In this document: piece by piece, positions 33,225 to 43,038 of the stretch
Numbering within the stretch: position 1 is the stretch's first letter
How the letters are laid out: each line of letters begins with the position of its first letter
Assembly (NCBI GenBank): GCA_910579845.1
Contig: CAJTWL010000017.1
Span: 1-44,329 of the forward strand
DNA: 44,329 nt
Source of the DNA: an uncultured Muribaculaceae bacterium
GTDB lineage: Bacteria > Bacteroidota > Bacteroidia > Bacteroidales > Muribaculaceae
Reading direction: 5' to 3'
Notes under the pieces: model-generated
Told to the model about the DNA's origin: nothing
Seen by the model: the letters and a program-made list of their open reading frames with translations, nothing else
Database searches by the model: none
Program-made: the position numbers and the translations under genes

Positions 33225-35855
33225 ATGAAACAGATTTCTTTAGGAGTTCTGGTTCCTGCTGTTCTGGCTTGCATTATTACCGGTTGCGCCGGTGACGACA
33301 ATCCCTGGCAGGGCTCGGCTGATGGAGGAGCTTTGAAGGTTGAGCTTGCTGCCGATGGAAAGATCTCCGCTTTCACGCGCGCTGACGACACGAAGTCGCC
33401 CATAGTGCCTCTGCCGTCGGAATTCAATATAAAATTGTCTCGGACAGACGGTAGTTTTTCAAAAAAATGGGACCGTATTGAAAATTTCAATAAAGAGGAA
33501 CTTTTCCCTATCGGTGAATATACTATTGAGGCTGAATACGGAAGCCGGGATACCGAAGGTTTCGAGCACCCCTGGTTTTATGCTTCCGATAATGTATCTG
33601 TGACTGCGGGTGACGAGAAGCGTGTGAGCCTTACCGCCACTCTTGCCAATGCAATGGTAAGCCTGCGCTTTACTGATGATTTCAGAAACAGCTTTACGGC
33701 ATATAGTGCGGCACTACGTTCTGCCGGACATGACTATATTGTGTTCGCCCAGGGTGAGGACCGTCCTGCCTATATGGCTCCTTCGCAGATCGAATTGAGT
33801 CTGACGCTTACCAATGCATCGGGCAAACAAGTTACGATCCAGCCTTCCGGTTTCAAGGCTGAGGCGTGCCATCATTATGTGGTCACAATAGGTGTCAACG
33901 GAGGGGGTGACAGAAATAATATGACTCTTGCTGTCGATTTTGATGACGAGGTTATTGCCGAGACGGTGGAAGTGCCTCTTGGTGACGAGCTTTTCGAAGC
34001 TCCTGCTCCGTCGGTGGTGGCAAAGGATTTTACCGCTGGGGAGACAATAAATGTTTTCGAGAGCTTCACTCCGGAAGGGAATCCCCGCTGTGAGGTGTAT
34101 GCTTTCGGCGGATTGAAGGAGGTGACGTTTTCGCTCAATGCCTCGTCAACCTATAACCCTCCTTTTGGCAGGGAGATACAGTTGGTGAATGCCTCGGAAA
34201 TTGATCAGGCAAACGCGGTTGCGTCCGGACTTGATGTGATAGGACTTTTCCGTAACCCTGACAAGATGGGCATCGTGGGTCTGAAAGGATTCCTTGAGAA
34301 GCTGCCTATCGGTACGCATAAAATCACATTGACAGCTATCGACAAACTCACCCGGGTGAGCGAGCCTATAGAGTTGAATGTTATAGTGACAGCGGTGGAG
34401 ATCAAGATCGAGCCGGTTGCAAGAGTTCCTTATTGCGGCACAGAGAGTGAAGTGTATCTTTCCACCAACAGCCCGGATGTGCGTGACAGAGTGGCTTTTA
34501 AGGTGACTAACAATAATGTCGATGCTCAGGTTCTTGCGATCGAAGATGTCACAGACTCCGGGGAAACGAGGTTGCCTTATAAATATAAATACAGGCTGAA
34601 AACTCCTGAGCTGAAAATGCAGTCCAGTCCTTTGCTGGTATTTTATGGATCGGAAGTTGACGTGAGGGCAAACACGCGTCTTGAAGTCGAGTTCCCGAAA
34701 TTCAGGGTTGATGTAGATCCATTTGCCAAGAAAGTCAAGGTCAGAATAGTACCCGAGAACCCTGAAGACCTTAAGGTTATAACGCGAGACCTCATCATTA
34801 TAAGTAATGGTAAACGTGTAGCTGACAACCGGTTGGACAAGAATGTGCAGACAGGAATAATCAATGTTTTTGAAGTTTCCCCGGCAACTACATACAATAA
34901 TGTGGAATATGCTCTCGCCAATACAGCGAATCCGCATACTGCCGTTCCTGAATTTACCACGGAGGCGATTCGGGATGTCCCCAATGGAAATTTTACAGAA
35001 TCTTACACATCAATTCCAAAATTTGATATAAGAGTAGGGGGTGATTTCACCGATTTTTATACAAGGGGGATTGTTTCCAGTATTGAACGTAATGAACCGG
35101 TCGGATGGGCAAGTGTAAATCAGAAAACATGTTATTCAGGTGCAACTAATAAAAACAGTTGGTTTGTAGTGCCTTCAACATTCCTTGATAATGGTGCAGT
35201 TACAATTAGAACTGTCGGATACAAGCATTCTGGTGAGACGCCTAAAAATTCAGGAAGCTTTGGAAGTACAAAATATTATTGTACCAATACTCCCACTGAA
35301 GACTATCTTGATAAATGTAGGGGGGAACTGTTTCTTGGGTCATATTCGTTTATTAATGGCGAAGATGATTATAAGCGTGGAATTCCTTTTGAATCCCGTC
35401 CGTTGACGTTGACATTCAAGTATAAATACACACCTGTTAATGACAAGAATGGAGAAGCAGAAGGAGGAGAAGCATATGTGAAAGTATTTAATTCATCCGG
35501 TAAAGAAATTTCCCAAGGTGTTCTCAGGCTTGATGCATCTACGGTATTTACGTCTAAGATAATTGAACTTGAGATATACGATTTTGGGGAAAAAGCTTCT
35601 AAAATCGAAGTGGGTTTTAAATCGACAGCTACAAGCATAAAAACGCTGACAATAGTAGTACCCAAAGATGATGCCTTGGATGAAGGACTCTCATATAAAA
35701 CATCTCGAGGCGATTATTCCCGACCCACTAATCAGTACAAGGCGTTTGCCAAGGGTTCGGAACTGGTTATTGATGATGTAGTGCTCGGATATGATCCGCC
35801 GGCTTTGATTTCGGGTCAGTCTAATAAAGCTAAACTTAATCCTAAAAGAAGATAA
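33225..35855 (+). CDS. DUF4493 / PCMD-like surface lipoprotein
   Basis: An 876-aa lipoprotein (lipobox IITGC, Cys21, then acidic GDDNPW, the kind of export signal that sends Bacteroidetes lipoproteins to the cell surface). The N-terminal DUF4493 domain (about 35-235) has PLPSEFNIKLSRTDGS, GEYTIEAEYGS and a FEHPWFYAS segment. The middle (235-590) looks like Ig-type beta domains. The C-terminal 280 residues resemble the putative carbohydrate metabolism domain (PCMD), ending ELVIDDVVLGYD. The DNA from about 35000 to 35700 is visibly richer in A/T than the first half. It is the first gene of the cluster, 3 bp before the next. Role unknown: a surface adhesin or glycan binder is inferred. Confidence 0.8.
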   Translation: MKQISLGVLVPAVLACIITGCAGDDNPWQGSADGGALKVELAADGKISAFTRADDTKSPIVPLPSEFNIKLSRTDGSFSKKWDRIENFNKEELFPIGEYTIEAEYGSRDTEGFEHPWFYASDNVSVTAGDEKRVSLTATLANAMVSLRFTDDFRNSFTAYSAALRSAGHDYIVFAQGEDRPAYMAPSQIELSLTLTNASGKQVTIQPSGFKAEACHHYVVTIGVNGGGDRNNMTLAVDFDDEVIAETVEVPLGDELFEAPAPSVVAKDFTAGETINVFESFTPEGNPRCEVYAFGGLKEVTFSLNASSTYNPPFGREIQLVNASEIDQANAVASGLDVIGLFRNPDKMGIVGLKGFLEKLPIGTHKITLTAIDKLTRVSEPIELNVIVTAVEIKIEPVARVPYCGTESEVYLSTNSPDVRDRVAFKVTNNNVDAQVLAIEDVTDSGETRLPYKYKYRLKTPELKMQSSPLLVFYGSEVDVRANTRLEVEFPKFRVDVDPFAKKVKVRIVPENPEDLKVITRDLIIISNGKRVADNRLDKNVQTGIINVFEVSPATTYNNVEYALANTANPHTAVPEFTTEAIRDVPNGNFTESYTSIPKFDIRVGGDFTDFYTRGIVSSIERNEPVGWASVNQKTCYSGATNKNSWFVVPSTFLDNGAVTIRTVGYKHSGETPKNSGSFGSTKYYCTNTPTEDYLDKCRGELFLGSYSFINGEDDYKRGIPFESRPLTLTFKYKYTPVNDKNGEAEGGEAYVKVFNSSGKEISQGVLRLDASTVFTSKIIELEIYDFGEKASKIEVGFKSTATSIKTLTIVVPKDDALDEGLSYKTSRGDYSRPTNQYKAFAKGSELVIDDVVLGYDPPALISGQSNKAKLNPKRR

Positions 35856-35858
35856 TTC

Positions 35859-37151
35859 ATGAAATCAACTAATATACTGACGATTCTGTTATGCTCGGTT
35901 TTGCTTTTCTCTTGCGGAAAGGAGGATCCGTTCACCGGTCAGACGGCTGGCGGGGAGGGACAAGTCCTCAAAAGTGCGCTAAACATGGATTTGCGGGACG
36001 GAGAACGCGGACAGACAACTCTCCGCTCCACGCGTGCGGATGTCCCTTACGATGACTTTAAAGTCATCTTTACAAAAGATGGCGCGGCTGCCCCTGCAAA
36101 AACTTTCCGGTATGGAGACATGCCCGATGTGGTGACTCTTGAGAAAGGAGTCTACACGGCTACTGCCACTTATGGCGAGAACCTTGACGCTGAATGGGAG
36201 AATCCCTATTATGTCGGTCAGTCGCAGGCTTTCAATATACGCGCAGGGGAGATTACCGACGACATCGGCGAGATTGTATGCCGGCTGGAGAATATCAAGG
36301 TTTCCATAGGTTTCGCTCCTATACTGACGCAGGAGATGTCCGAGAGCTCTTTTGTAGAGGTGAAAGTCACCTCAGACGGGCAAGATGCCAAAGGACTCCG
36401 TTTTACAAAATTTGAAGAGAACAGAGGTATCTCGGGATATTTCCGTTACGCCGAGGGTGTCTCATTAGTCGCTACATTCAACGGCATGGTCGAGGGTTTG
36501 AAAATTTCGACGACGAAATCGATACCCGTTGTAGAGAAAGGGAATCATTATAAGATAACTTTCAAGCTTCATACCCAGGAAGGAGAAAATCAGGGAGATG
36601 TGACAGCCGATATGAAAGTGGATGCAAGCGTGACGGTTGTCAATGTTGAGCGCAATGTCGAAGTTGGAGACGATGATATTCTTGATGATGACGAACGTCC
36701 GTCTGAAAAACCCGATGATCCGAATCCACCTACACCCGGTGGCGCTCCGGAGATTGTCGGAACCGGAACGATCAATATCGATGCATTGAATGTGATAGAC
36801 GGCAGCGTGCCTGTCGGAATGAAGATTACGAGTTCTGCGGATGGAGGATTCCAAGAGTTTAACGTTGTGATAGATTCACCTGACTTGCCACCAGCGGAAT
36901 TGGAAAGAGTCGGTCTGTCTGCCAATCTTGATCTTGCTGAAACTCCCGAGCAGTTCGCGGCTCCGTTGACTAATTTCGGTTTCCCGACAAATGTCAAAGG
37001 AAAGAAGGAGGCGAATATCGAAATCTCGGCAATACTTTTGGGTATGCTTAAGGGTGTAGATGCAGGTGCCGGTCATACACATAAATTTATTTTGACTGTA
37101 ACGGATGCAAATGGCACTACTGAAAAGACGCTGCAGCTTAAATTTGAATAA
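35859..37151 (+). CDS. DUF4493 surface lipoprotein
   Basis: A 430-aa lipoprotein (lipobox LLFSC, Cys19, followed by GKEDPF, a K-E-D surface export pattern). The DUF4493 domain covers about 55-260: PYDDFKVIFTKDG, LEKGVYTATATYGENLDAEWENPYY in parts, and a VCRLENIKVSIGF strand. After an acidic, proline-rich linker (about 268-295, DDDERPSEKPDDPNPP) comes a small C-terminal beta domain. It has no PCMD domain, unlike its neighbours. It lies 3 bp after the first and 5 bp before the third lipoprotein gene. Confidence 0.82.
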   Translation: MKSTNILTILLCSVLLFSCGKEDPFTGQTAGGEGQVLKSALNMDLRDGERGQTTLRSTRADVPYDDFKVIFTKDGAAAPAKTFRYGDMPDVVTLEKGVYTATATYGENLDAEWENPYYVGQSQAFNIRAGEITDDIGEIVCRLENIKVSIGFAPILTQEMSESSFVEVKVTSDGQDAKGLRFTKFEENRGISGYFRYAEGVSLVATFNGMVEGLKISTTKSIPVVEKGNHYKITFKLHTQEGENQGDVTADMKVDASVTVVNVERNVEVGDDDILDDDERPSEKPDDPNPPTPGGAPEIVGTGTINIDALNVIDGSVPVGMKITSSADGGFQEFNVVIDSPDLPPAELERVGLSANLDLAETPEQFAAPLTNFGFPTNVKGKKEANIEISAILLGMLKGVDAGAGHTHKFILTVTDANGTTEKTLQLKFE

Positions 37152-37156
37152 AAATT

Positions 37157-39436
37157 ATGGTGATGAATATATTTAATAAAACGACATACAAACAGTTAAT
37201 TGTTGCCGCCCTTTGCTTGCCGTTAGCTTCTTGCGTCTCGGAAGATCCGTTCTCATCCAAAGGCGAAGGAACATTAATGCTGTCGCCTGAAATACGCAGT
37301 GAGGTGACAACGCGTTCTTCAGAATTGACTCAGAATACCGATCTCCGCGAGAAGTTGGTAATCTATATTGAGACTTCGCGCGGTGTGATAAAAAAAATAA
37401 AGGGACTGGATAATCTTCCTCCTTTCATTCCTTTAAAGTCCGGCAGATATCTTGCCGAGGCCTGGACCGGCGACAGTGTCTCGGCCTCGTTCGATAAGAA
37501 ATGGTATCGTGCGAAGGAGGAGTTTGTTATTGCAGACGGAGAAAACAAAAACCTGCCTCTTGTCTGCAAGATCGCCAATGTTGTTGTGTCCGTAAAACCG
37601 GATGTCTTGGGACTTGGCATGTCCAATCTCAAGGTGACTTTCAGTCACTCCCGCGGAAGTCTGGAATTCACTGAGGAAAACATTGCTGTGGCGAAAGGTT
37701 ATTTTATGATGCCCAATGCCGACAAACACCTTTCTTATAAAATGGAGGGGGATAAATCGGATGGCACTCATGTTGTGAAGGAGGGTATTATTCCGAATGT
37801 GCAGCGCGCACATGAATATGTATTGAACATCACTTCAGAACCCGGCGAGAACACACTCGGCGGAGCGTTGATAAAGATCAGGATTGAGGATATACCCCTT
37901 ATTGAGGAAACTGTAGAGATTTTCGGTCGTCCTACAATCGAGGGTGTGGATTTCAATATTGACGAGCAGGTTGTCGGCATACCCGGTACTCCCGCAGGAC
38001 AGAAAGGAGCCTTCACGGACAAGATTGTTTATGTGCGCGGATATGAGGGTATCTACAGCCTACAGCTCCGTGGCGGACAAAATTTTATCGACATGGGGCA
38101 TATTGCCGCCAATTATAATCTTATTGATCCGAGTCTTTCTGCTGATGATGTAGCCCTTCTTGCCAATCATGGGATAACCTGGGACAATCCAAATGATATA
38201 ACAGATCCTGTAACGGGCAAACGGATGTCTGAAATGCGTATCACATTCCATAAATCATTTTTTGATCATCTCCCTCAAAAAGATACTGAATACAGGATGG
38301 AGATCATCGCTCTTGACAATCAGGAACCGATGGCAAAAAACCAGACAAAGGTGTTGCGTATTGCTACTTCCGATGCGGCCGTGGAGGTGAAGGCTCCCGT
38401 GGAGACCGCGCCTGCGCCGGATCCTGAAAACGCGCCGATGGCAGTGCTTTCAAGGTCTGCAACGCTGACCGGTTATGTAATGACGGAGGGTGCGACGAAT
38501 TACGGCATCAAATACCGCAAGCAGGGCGAGACCGCATGGACTAAGGTTCCGGTACAAGCCGGCACGCGCGCACCGCTGAGTACATTCAAAGTGGATGTCA
38601 ACGGTCTTCAGCCTTCAACTACATATGAATATACGGCATATTCGGAAGGATATGACAAGGAGGATATTCAGACTTTCACGACTGAAGGAGAGTTCACTAT
38701 ACCGAATGCAAGTTTCGAGGATTGGTCGTCTTATTCTGCATCCACATTATTTGGATCAAAAAATGTTGTGCTTCCATGGAGTGTGGGTGATAAGGAAGCT
38801 TCTTTCTGGGGTTCCGGTAATGAGGGTTCGGCTACGGCAAACAAGACACTGACCAATAAATCGACCGATATGTTTAAAAGCGGTCAGTATTCTGCAAGAC
38901 TCGGTTCTGACCAGGCGCTGGGAATAATTGCCGCCGGGAACATATTTGTCGGCAAATATGTCGAGACCGAAGGGACTAACGGACATCTTCTCATAGGAAG
39001 GTCCTATAACGGATCTCATCCTACGAAATTGAAAGTCTGGGCAAATTATCGTCCGGGCACGGTGGATATAGTAAAGAACGGTATGGACAAGTATCTTCCT
39101 GAAGGATTCAAAGGCTCGTCGGATCATGGTCAGATATATGTTGCATTGACTACCTCGCCGATAGATATCCGTACGAGTGACCCTGAAAATGGGCTCTTCA
39201 ATAAAGATGCGCAGGAGGTGCTCGCATACGGGCAGGTGACATGGACAGCTCCTTTCGGTGCCGACGGCGTTTTGGAAACTGTTGAAATTCCGATAGAATA
39301 TTATGAACGGGCGAAAACAATGGCCGCGAAATATCTTGTCATAGTGGTTTCTGCGTCCAAGTATGGGGATTATTTCTCAGGAAGTTCAAGTTCGGTGATG
39401 TATCTTGACGATTTTGAACTTATATATGACAAATAA
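37157..39436 (+). CDS. DUF4493 / PCMD surface lipoprotein
   Basis: A 759-aa lipoprotein (lipobox LPLASC, Cys26, then VSEDPF). Domains: DUF4493 (about 50-260), a linker domain, a fibronectin-III-like domain (about 430-510, GLQPSTTYEYTAYSEG) and a C-terminal PCMD domain (about 515-759) ending SKYGDYFSGSSSSVMYLDDF. PCMD domains are named as putative carbohydrate-active but no activity is shown. ATG 37163 is an alternative start. The stop lies inside the start region of the next gene. Confidence 0.83.
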   Translation: MVMNIFNKTTYKQLIVAALCLPLASCVSEDPFSSKGEGTLMLSPEIRSEVTTRSSELTQNTDLREKLVIYIETSRGVIKKIKGLDNLPPFIPLKSGRYLAEAWTGDSVSASFDKKWYRAKEEFVIADGENKNLPLVCKIANVVVSVKPDVLGLGMSNLKVTFSHSRGSLEFTEENIAVAKGYFMMPNADKHLSYKMEGDKSDGTHVVKEGIIPNVQRAHEYVLNITSEPGENTLGGALIKIRIEDIPLIEETVEIFGRPTIEGVDFNIDEQVVGIPGTPAGQKGAFTDKIVYVRGYEGIYSLQLRGGQNFIDMGHIAANYNLIDPSLSADDVALLANHGITWDNPNDITDPVTGKRMSEMRITFHKSFFDHLPQKDTEYRMEIIALDNQEPMAKNQTKVLRIATSDAAVEVKAPVETAPAPDPENAPMAVLSRSATLTGYVMTEGATNYGIKYRKQGETAWTKVPVQAGTRAPLSTFKVDVNGLQPSTTYEYTAYSEGYDKEDIQTFTTEGEFTIPNASFEDWSSYSASTLFGSKNVVLPWSVGDKEASFWGSGNEGSATANKTLTNKSTDMFKSGQYSARLGSDQALGIIAAGNIFVGKYVETEGTNGHLLIGRSYNGSHPTKLKVWANYRPGTVDIVKNGMDKYLPEGFKGSSDHGQIYVALTTSPIDIRTSDPENGLFNKDAQEVLAYGQVTWTAPFGADGVLETVEIPIEYYERAKTMAAKYLVIVVSASKYGDYFSGSSSSVMYLDDFELIYDK

Positions 39437-40442
39437 ATTCAAGAAGCTTCTCACAATTATGCTTTTGACTCTGTGCTGTTTTTCCGCGCAGAGTCAATCT
39501 GCTGTTATTGACAGTTTACCTAAATCTACGCTTGATACCGTTCCAGCAGACTCTATCGGGAGATATATCAACAGCATCGGCGCCGATATCGACTCGTTGC
39601 GCAATAAGATCTCGGCTCTCGGTACTATGGTTCAGAACCGTGAGTCTTTCGATACTCGTGTGCGGGATACGGTTCAGATGAAAGCCGATGTATCCATCCC
39701 GGATCCGCAGCATGCCGATACTCTTCATATAACACCTGCAATGATTGCTCGCCAGAAGCATGAGCAGCCTGTGAAAGAGTTTGAAATGGATCTTAAAGGT
39801 GTGAAGTTTGTTCCCAAGGGACAATGGGTTACCGGTATTTCAGTCTCTTATTCCCAGTCGACACAGAATGATTATCAGTTCCTGATTCTACAGAATATTT
39901 CGGGTGACACCTACAGTTTCAAGGTCTCTCCGATGCTGTGTTATATATTCAAGGATGATATGGGTGCCGGAGGTAAATTCTCTTATACCCGTTCATTGAC
40001 AAAACTTGAGAAAGCGGATATTGTGTTGGATTCAGAGACAAATTATGGAGCAGAGTATCTTTACTCTCTGGCTCACAATTATTATGTTACCGGCATTTTC
40101 CGTAATTATTTCTCACTTGGTCAGAGTCGCAGGTTCGGTGTATTTACCGAATTGCAGCTGAAACTTGGAGGCGGTCAGTCAAAGATTACCACGGGAAGTG
40201 GGGAGGATCTGTCGGGAGCCTACGAACGTAACTTCCAACTCGGCGTAGGTCTTGCCCCGGGACTTGCTGTGTTCCTTAGCAATTATTCCGCTATTGAGGT
40301 GAATGTAGGTGTGCTCGGTTTCAATATGACTCAGACCAAGACGATCAACGATCGGATATACGTGTCGCGACGCAAGTCACAGTCGGCTAATTTCAGAATA
40401 AACCTGTTTTCAATCACGTTTGGCGTAGCGTTCTATATATGA
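39426..40442 (+). CDS. Outer-membrane beta-barrel protein, paralog 1
   Basis: A 338-aa protein; the start at 39426 gives a clean signal peptide (MTNKFKKLLTIMLLTLCCFS, cut after AQSQS), while the upstream ATG at 39405 would add seven residues before it. Mature residues 30-110 are linker-like; from about 115 on (FVPKGQWVTGISVSYSQS) alternating amphipathic strands suggest an outer-membrane barrel of 8-12 strands, ending NFRINLFSITFGVAFYI. It overlaps the previous gene by 11 bp and the next by 4 bp (ATGA). Its paralog follows directly. No named family recognised. Confidence 0.75.
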   Translation: MTNKFKKLLTIMLLTLCCFSAQSQSAVIDSLPKSTLDTVPADSIGRYINSIGADIDSLRNKISALGTMVQNRESFDTRVRDTVQMKADVSIPDPQHADTLHITPAMIARQKHEQPVKEFEMDLKGVKFVPKGQWVTGISVSYSQSTQNDYQFLILQNISGDTYSFKVSPMLCYIFKDDMGAGGKFSYTRSLTKLEKADIVLDSETNYGAEYLYSLAHNYYVTGIFRNYFSLGQSRRFGVFTELQLKLGGGQSKITTGSGEDLSGAYERNFQLGVGLAPGLAVFLSNYSAIEVNVGVLGFNMTQTKTINDRIYVSRRKSQSANFRINLFSITFGVAFYI

Positions 40443-41401
40443 AAATTAAAAGTATCTACAGAATAGTCTGCACCGCGTTGATGATGGCGGTTATCTCTTC
40501 AGGAGCCAAGGCCTCGGAGCTGATGTCGCAGGAGACTGAGCCGAAAGACACGGCTGTCAGCATTCAGAAGGGTAAGTATATCTTTATTCCGGATTCCCTG
40601 CAGAATGATGTCATGACACTGCTTATGGGAAATTCCAAGGTGGTTGATGACGAATCAAAGTATGATTCTACCGAAAAGGTTATCTGGAAGGGGGATACAA
40701 TCCCGATGAAGCTCCGTACCCGGAATCTCGGTCGCTATGACCGCGGGCTTTTCAACTATCTGTTCGTGCCGAAAGGGAACTGGAGTCTCGGTGCCACGGT
40801 CTCTTACGGAGAATTGTCGACAGACGACATGGAATTGTTCGATCTTTTGACAGATATAGATCTGGGAGGACATATATTTGCCATAAAGCCGTATGTCGAA
40901 TATTTCATTGGCAATAACATCTCGTGCGGCCTTCGCTTCGGTTATACAACGGGAAAGGCGCATGTCGACTCGTTCAAGGTAGATATAGATGAGGATATGA
41001 ATTTCAATCTTCATGATATAGCCTACGGCAGCGAGAGTTATAGTGCGGCTCTGTTTTTCCGCCAATATATAGGTATCTCCCGTCGCGGACGCTTCGGCGT
41101 GTTCAATGAGGCTGAATTGTCTTTTGCTTCAGGAAATTCGGACTTCACGCGCCCGTATGACGGGAAGCCGAGAACCACGCATACCACCTCCGCAAGCATT
41201 GCGCTTAATTTCTCTCCCGGTGTGAGCGTGTTTATCATGAAAAATGCGGCGTTCAATCTTTCACTTGGTGTGTTCGGTCTGCACATTAAGAGTGAGAAGC
41301 AGACTGAGAATGGTGTGCAGACGGGTAACCGTACAACCTCTGGTGCCAATTTTCGCTTTAATATTTTCAATATCAACTTCGGCATAGCCATCCATTTATG
41401 A
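40439..41401 (+). CDS. Outer-membrane beta-barrel protein, paralog 2
   Basis: A 320-aa protein with a signal peptide (cleavage after GAKAS). It shares with paralog 1 the order linker, FVPKGNWSLGATVSYGE, internal barrel strands (CGLRFGY, SAALFFRQYIG, GRFGVFNEAELSF) and the C-terminal NFRFNIFNINFGIAIHL. Both start and stop overlap their neighbours by 4 bp (ATGA), so translation is coupled. A pair of barrels among surface lipoproteins suggests an anchor or secretion channel for them; this is inference. Confidence 0.75.
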   Translation: MKIKSIYRIVCTALMMAVISSGAKASELMSQETEPKDTAVSIQKGKYIFIPDSLQNDVMTLLMGNSKVVDDESKYDSTEKVIWKGDTIPMKLRTRNLGRYDRGLFNYLFVPKGNWSLGATVSYGELSTDDMELFDLLTDIDLGGHIFAIKPYVEYFIGNNISCGLRFGYTTGKAHVDSFKVDIDEDMNFNLHDIAYGSESYSAALFFRQYIGISRRGRFGVFNEAELSFASGNSDFTRPYDGKPRTTHTTSASIALNFSPGVSVFIMKNAAFNLSLGVFGLHIKSEKQTENGVQTGNRTTSGANFRFNIFNINFGIAIHL

Positions 41402-42975
41402 GAATCTCACGTATCGGAAATATTATATTGTGGTGTGTGGCGCTCGTTGGAGTGTCGGCATGTATAAAGAATGACATACCATATCCGAGGATCCCGCAGA
41501 AAATTATAGCGATTGCCGCCGAGGGTGAGTCTAAACCGGCATATATAGACTCTATCGCATTTGAGGTCGATATCTATATTGAAGAGACGACAGATATTGA
41601 GAATGTGAGGTTCTCGGAATACAAAGTCACTCCCGGGGCTGTATCCACACCTGATCTTGCAGAAGGTAAATATGATTTCACGACACCGATATATGTGACT
41701 GTGTCCCGTTGGCAGGACTACGACTGGAAGATCATTGCCCATCAGGATATAACTCGTTATTTTCAGGTTGCGGGTGAGGTCGGAGAAAGTGTTGTCGATG
41801 TAGTGGCGCATCGTGTGATAGTGAATATGCCGGAGGGAACGGATCTTTCCAATCTTACACTGCAGAGGGTGAAACTGGGACCGGAGGGTATAACCACAAT
41901 GAGCCCTGATCTTAAACCGGGTCCTCTTGATCTTTCTTACCCGAAAAGGGTAGAGGTGACTGCTCACGGCAGAACAGTGATATGGACTATATATGCACAG
42001 ATCACAGAGTCTATTGTTTCCACAACCGAGGCATCGGCATGGTCAGAGGTCATATGGGCTTATGGTAACGGTCCGGCGGATGTTCAGAACGGATTTGAAT
42101 ACAGACTCGCATCCGAGCAGACATGGACGGAGGTGCCTGAAAAATATGTTACCCAGACACAGGGAGTATTCTCTTGCTATATACCGCATCTAAAACCTAT
42201 TACTGAGTATGTGGTGAGAACTGTTTCCGGAGAGAACAAGGGTAATGAAATAGCAGTAAAGACTCAGGGTACCGCGGATATCCCGAATGGTGATTTTGAA
42301 CAGTGGTGCCAGATAGGTAAGATAATATATCCATATGACGAAGGGGGCACACAGTTCTGGGATACCGGCAACACAGGTTCTTCCACACTTGGTCAGAATC
42401 TTACCGTATCGTCTGAGGATACACCTACGGGTTCCGGACTTTCGGCTGAGTGTACTACAAAATTTGTCGGTATTGCCGGTATCGGTAAACTTGGAGCCGG
42501 TTCCATATTTACCGGTAAGTTTGTGAAAGTGGATGGTACGAACGGTATACTCGATTTCGGTCGTCCGTGGAATATGCGTCCTACAAAGATGCGCGGATAT
42601 TTCAAATATAAGGGTAAGGATATAGACTATGCGTCGGCTGAGTTCTCTGCTCTGAAGAACAGACCGGATACATGTATAATATATGTGGCTCTTACTGACT
42701 GGACCGCACCGTATCAGATACGTACCAACCCCAAGAACCGCATACTGTTTGACAAGGATGCGTCTTATGTGATCGGTTATGGTCAGATGCAGTTCAGCGG
42801 TGATTCCAACGGATGGAAAGAGTTTGTGATTCCGATAGAATACAGATCTGCTTTAAAAGAGCCGACATATCTGCAGATCACATGTGCTACCTCTAAATAT
42901 GGAGACTATTTTACCGGTGGAAACGGTTCGGTGATGTGGGTCGACCAGTTCTCATTCGAGTGGGATCTGGAGTAG
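41398..42975 (+). CDS. PCMD-domain surface lipoprotein
   Basis: A 525-aa lipoprotein (lipobox VGVSAC, Cys22). It lacks DUF4493; residues 30-210 form two beta domains resembling BIG/Ig repeats (VNMPEGTDLSNLTLQ), then a fibronectin-like part and a PCMD domain (about 295-525) with GTNGILDFGRPWNMRPTK, DWTAPYQIRTNP and SKYGDYFTGGNGSVMWVDQF, closely echoing the third gene of the cluster. The gene begins by a 4-bp overlap with barrel paralog 2 and is the last of the cluster. Confidence 0.82.
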   Translation: MRISRIGNIILWCVALVGVSACIKNDIPYPRIPQKIIAIAAEGESKPAYIDSIAFEVDIYIEETTDIENVRFSEYKVTPGAVSTPDLAEGKYDFTTPIYVTVSRWQDYDWKIIAHQDITRYFQVAGEVGESVVDVVAHRVIVNMPEGTDLSNLTLQRVKLGPEGITTMSPDLKPGPLDLSYPKRVEVTAHGRTVIWTIYAQITESIVSTTEASAWSEVIWAYGNGPADVQNGFEYRLASEQTWTEVPEKYVTQTQGVFSCYIPHLKPITEYVVRTVSGENKGNEIAVKTQGTADIPNGDFEQWCQIGKIIYPYDEGGTQFWDTGNTGSSTLGQNLTVSSEDTPTGSGLSAECTTKFVGIAGIGKLGAGSIFTGKFVKVDGTNGILDFGRPWNMRPTKMRGYFKYKGKDIDYASAEFSALKNRPDTCIIYVALTDWTAPYQIRTNPKNRILFDKDASYVIGYGQMQFSGDSNGWKEFVIPIEYRSALKEPTYLQITCATSKYGDYFTGGNGSVMWVDQFSFEWDLE

Positions 42976-43038
42976 TAAAGATGAGAGTATAGAGTTTTCA
43001 ATCAGAATATATCATAATATATAAGAATAAATAAATAT

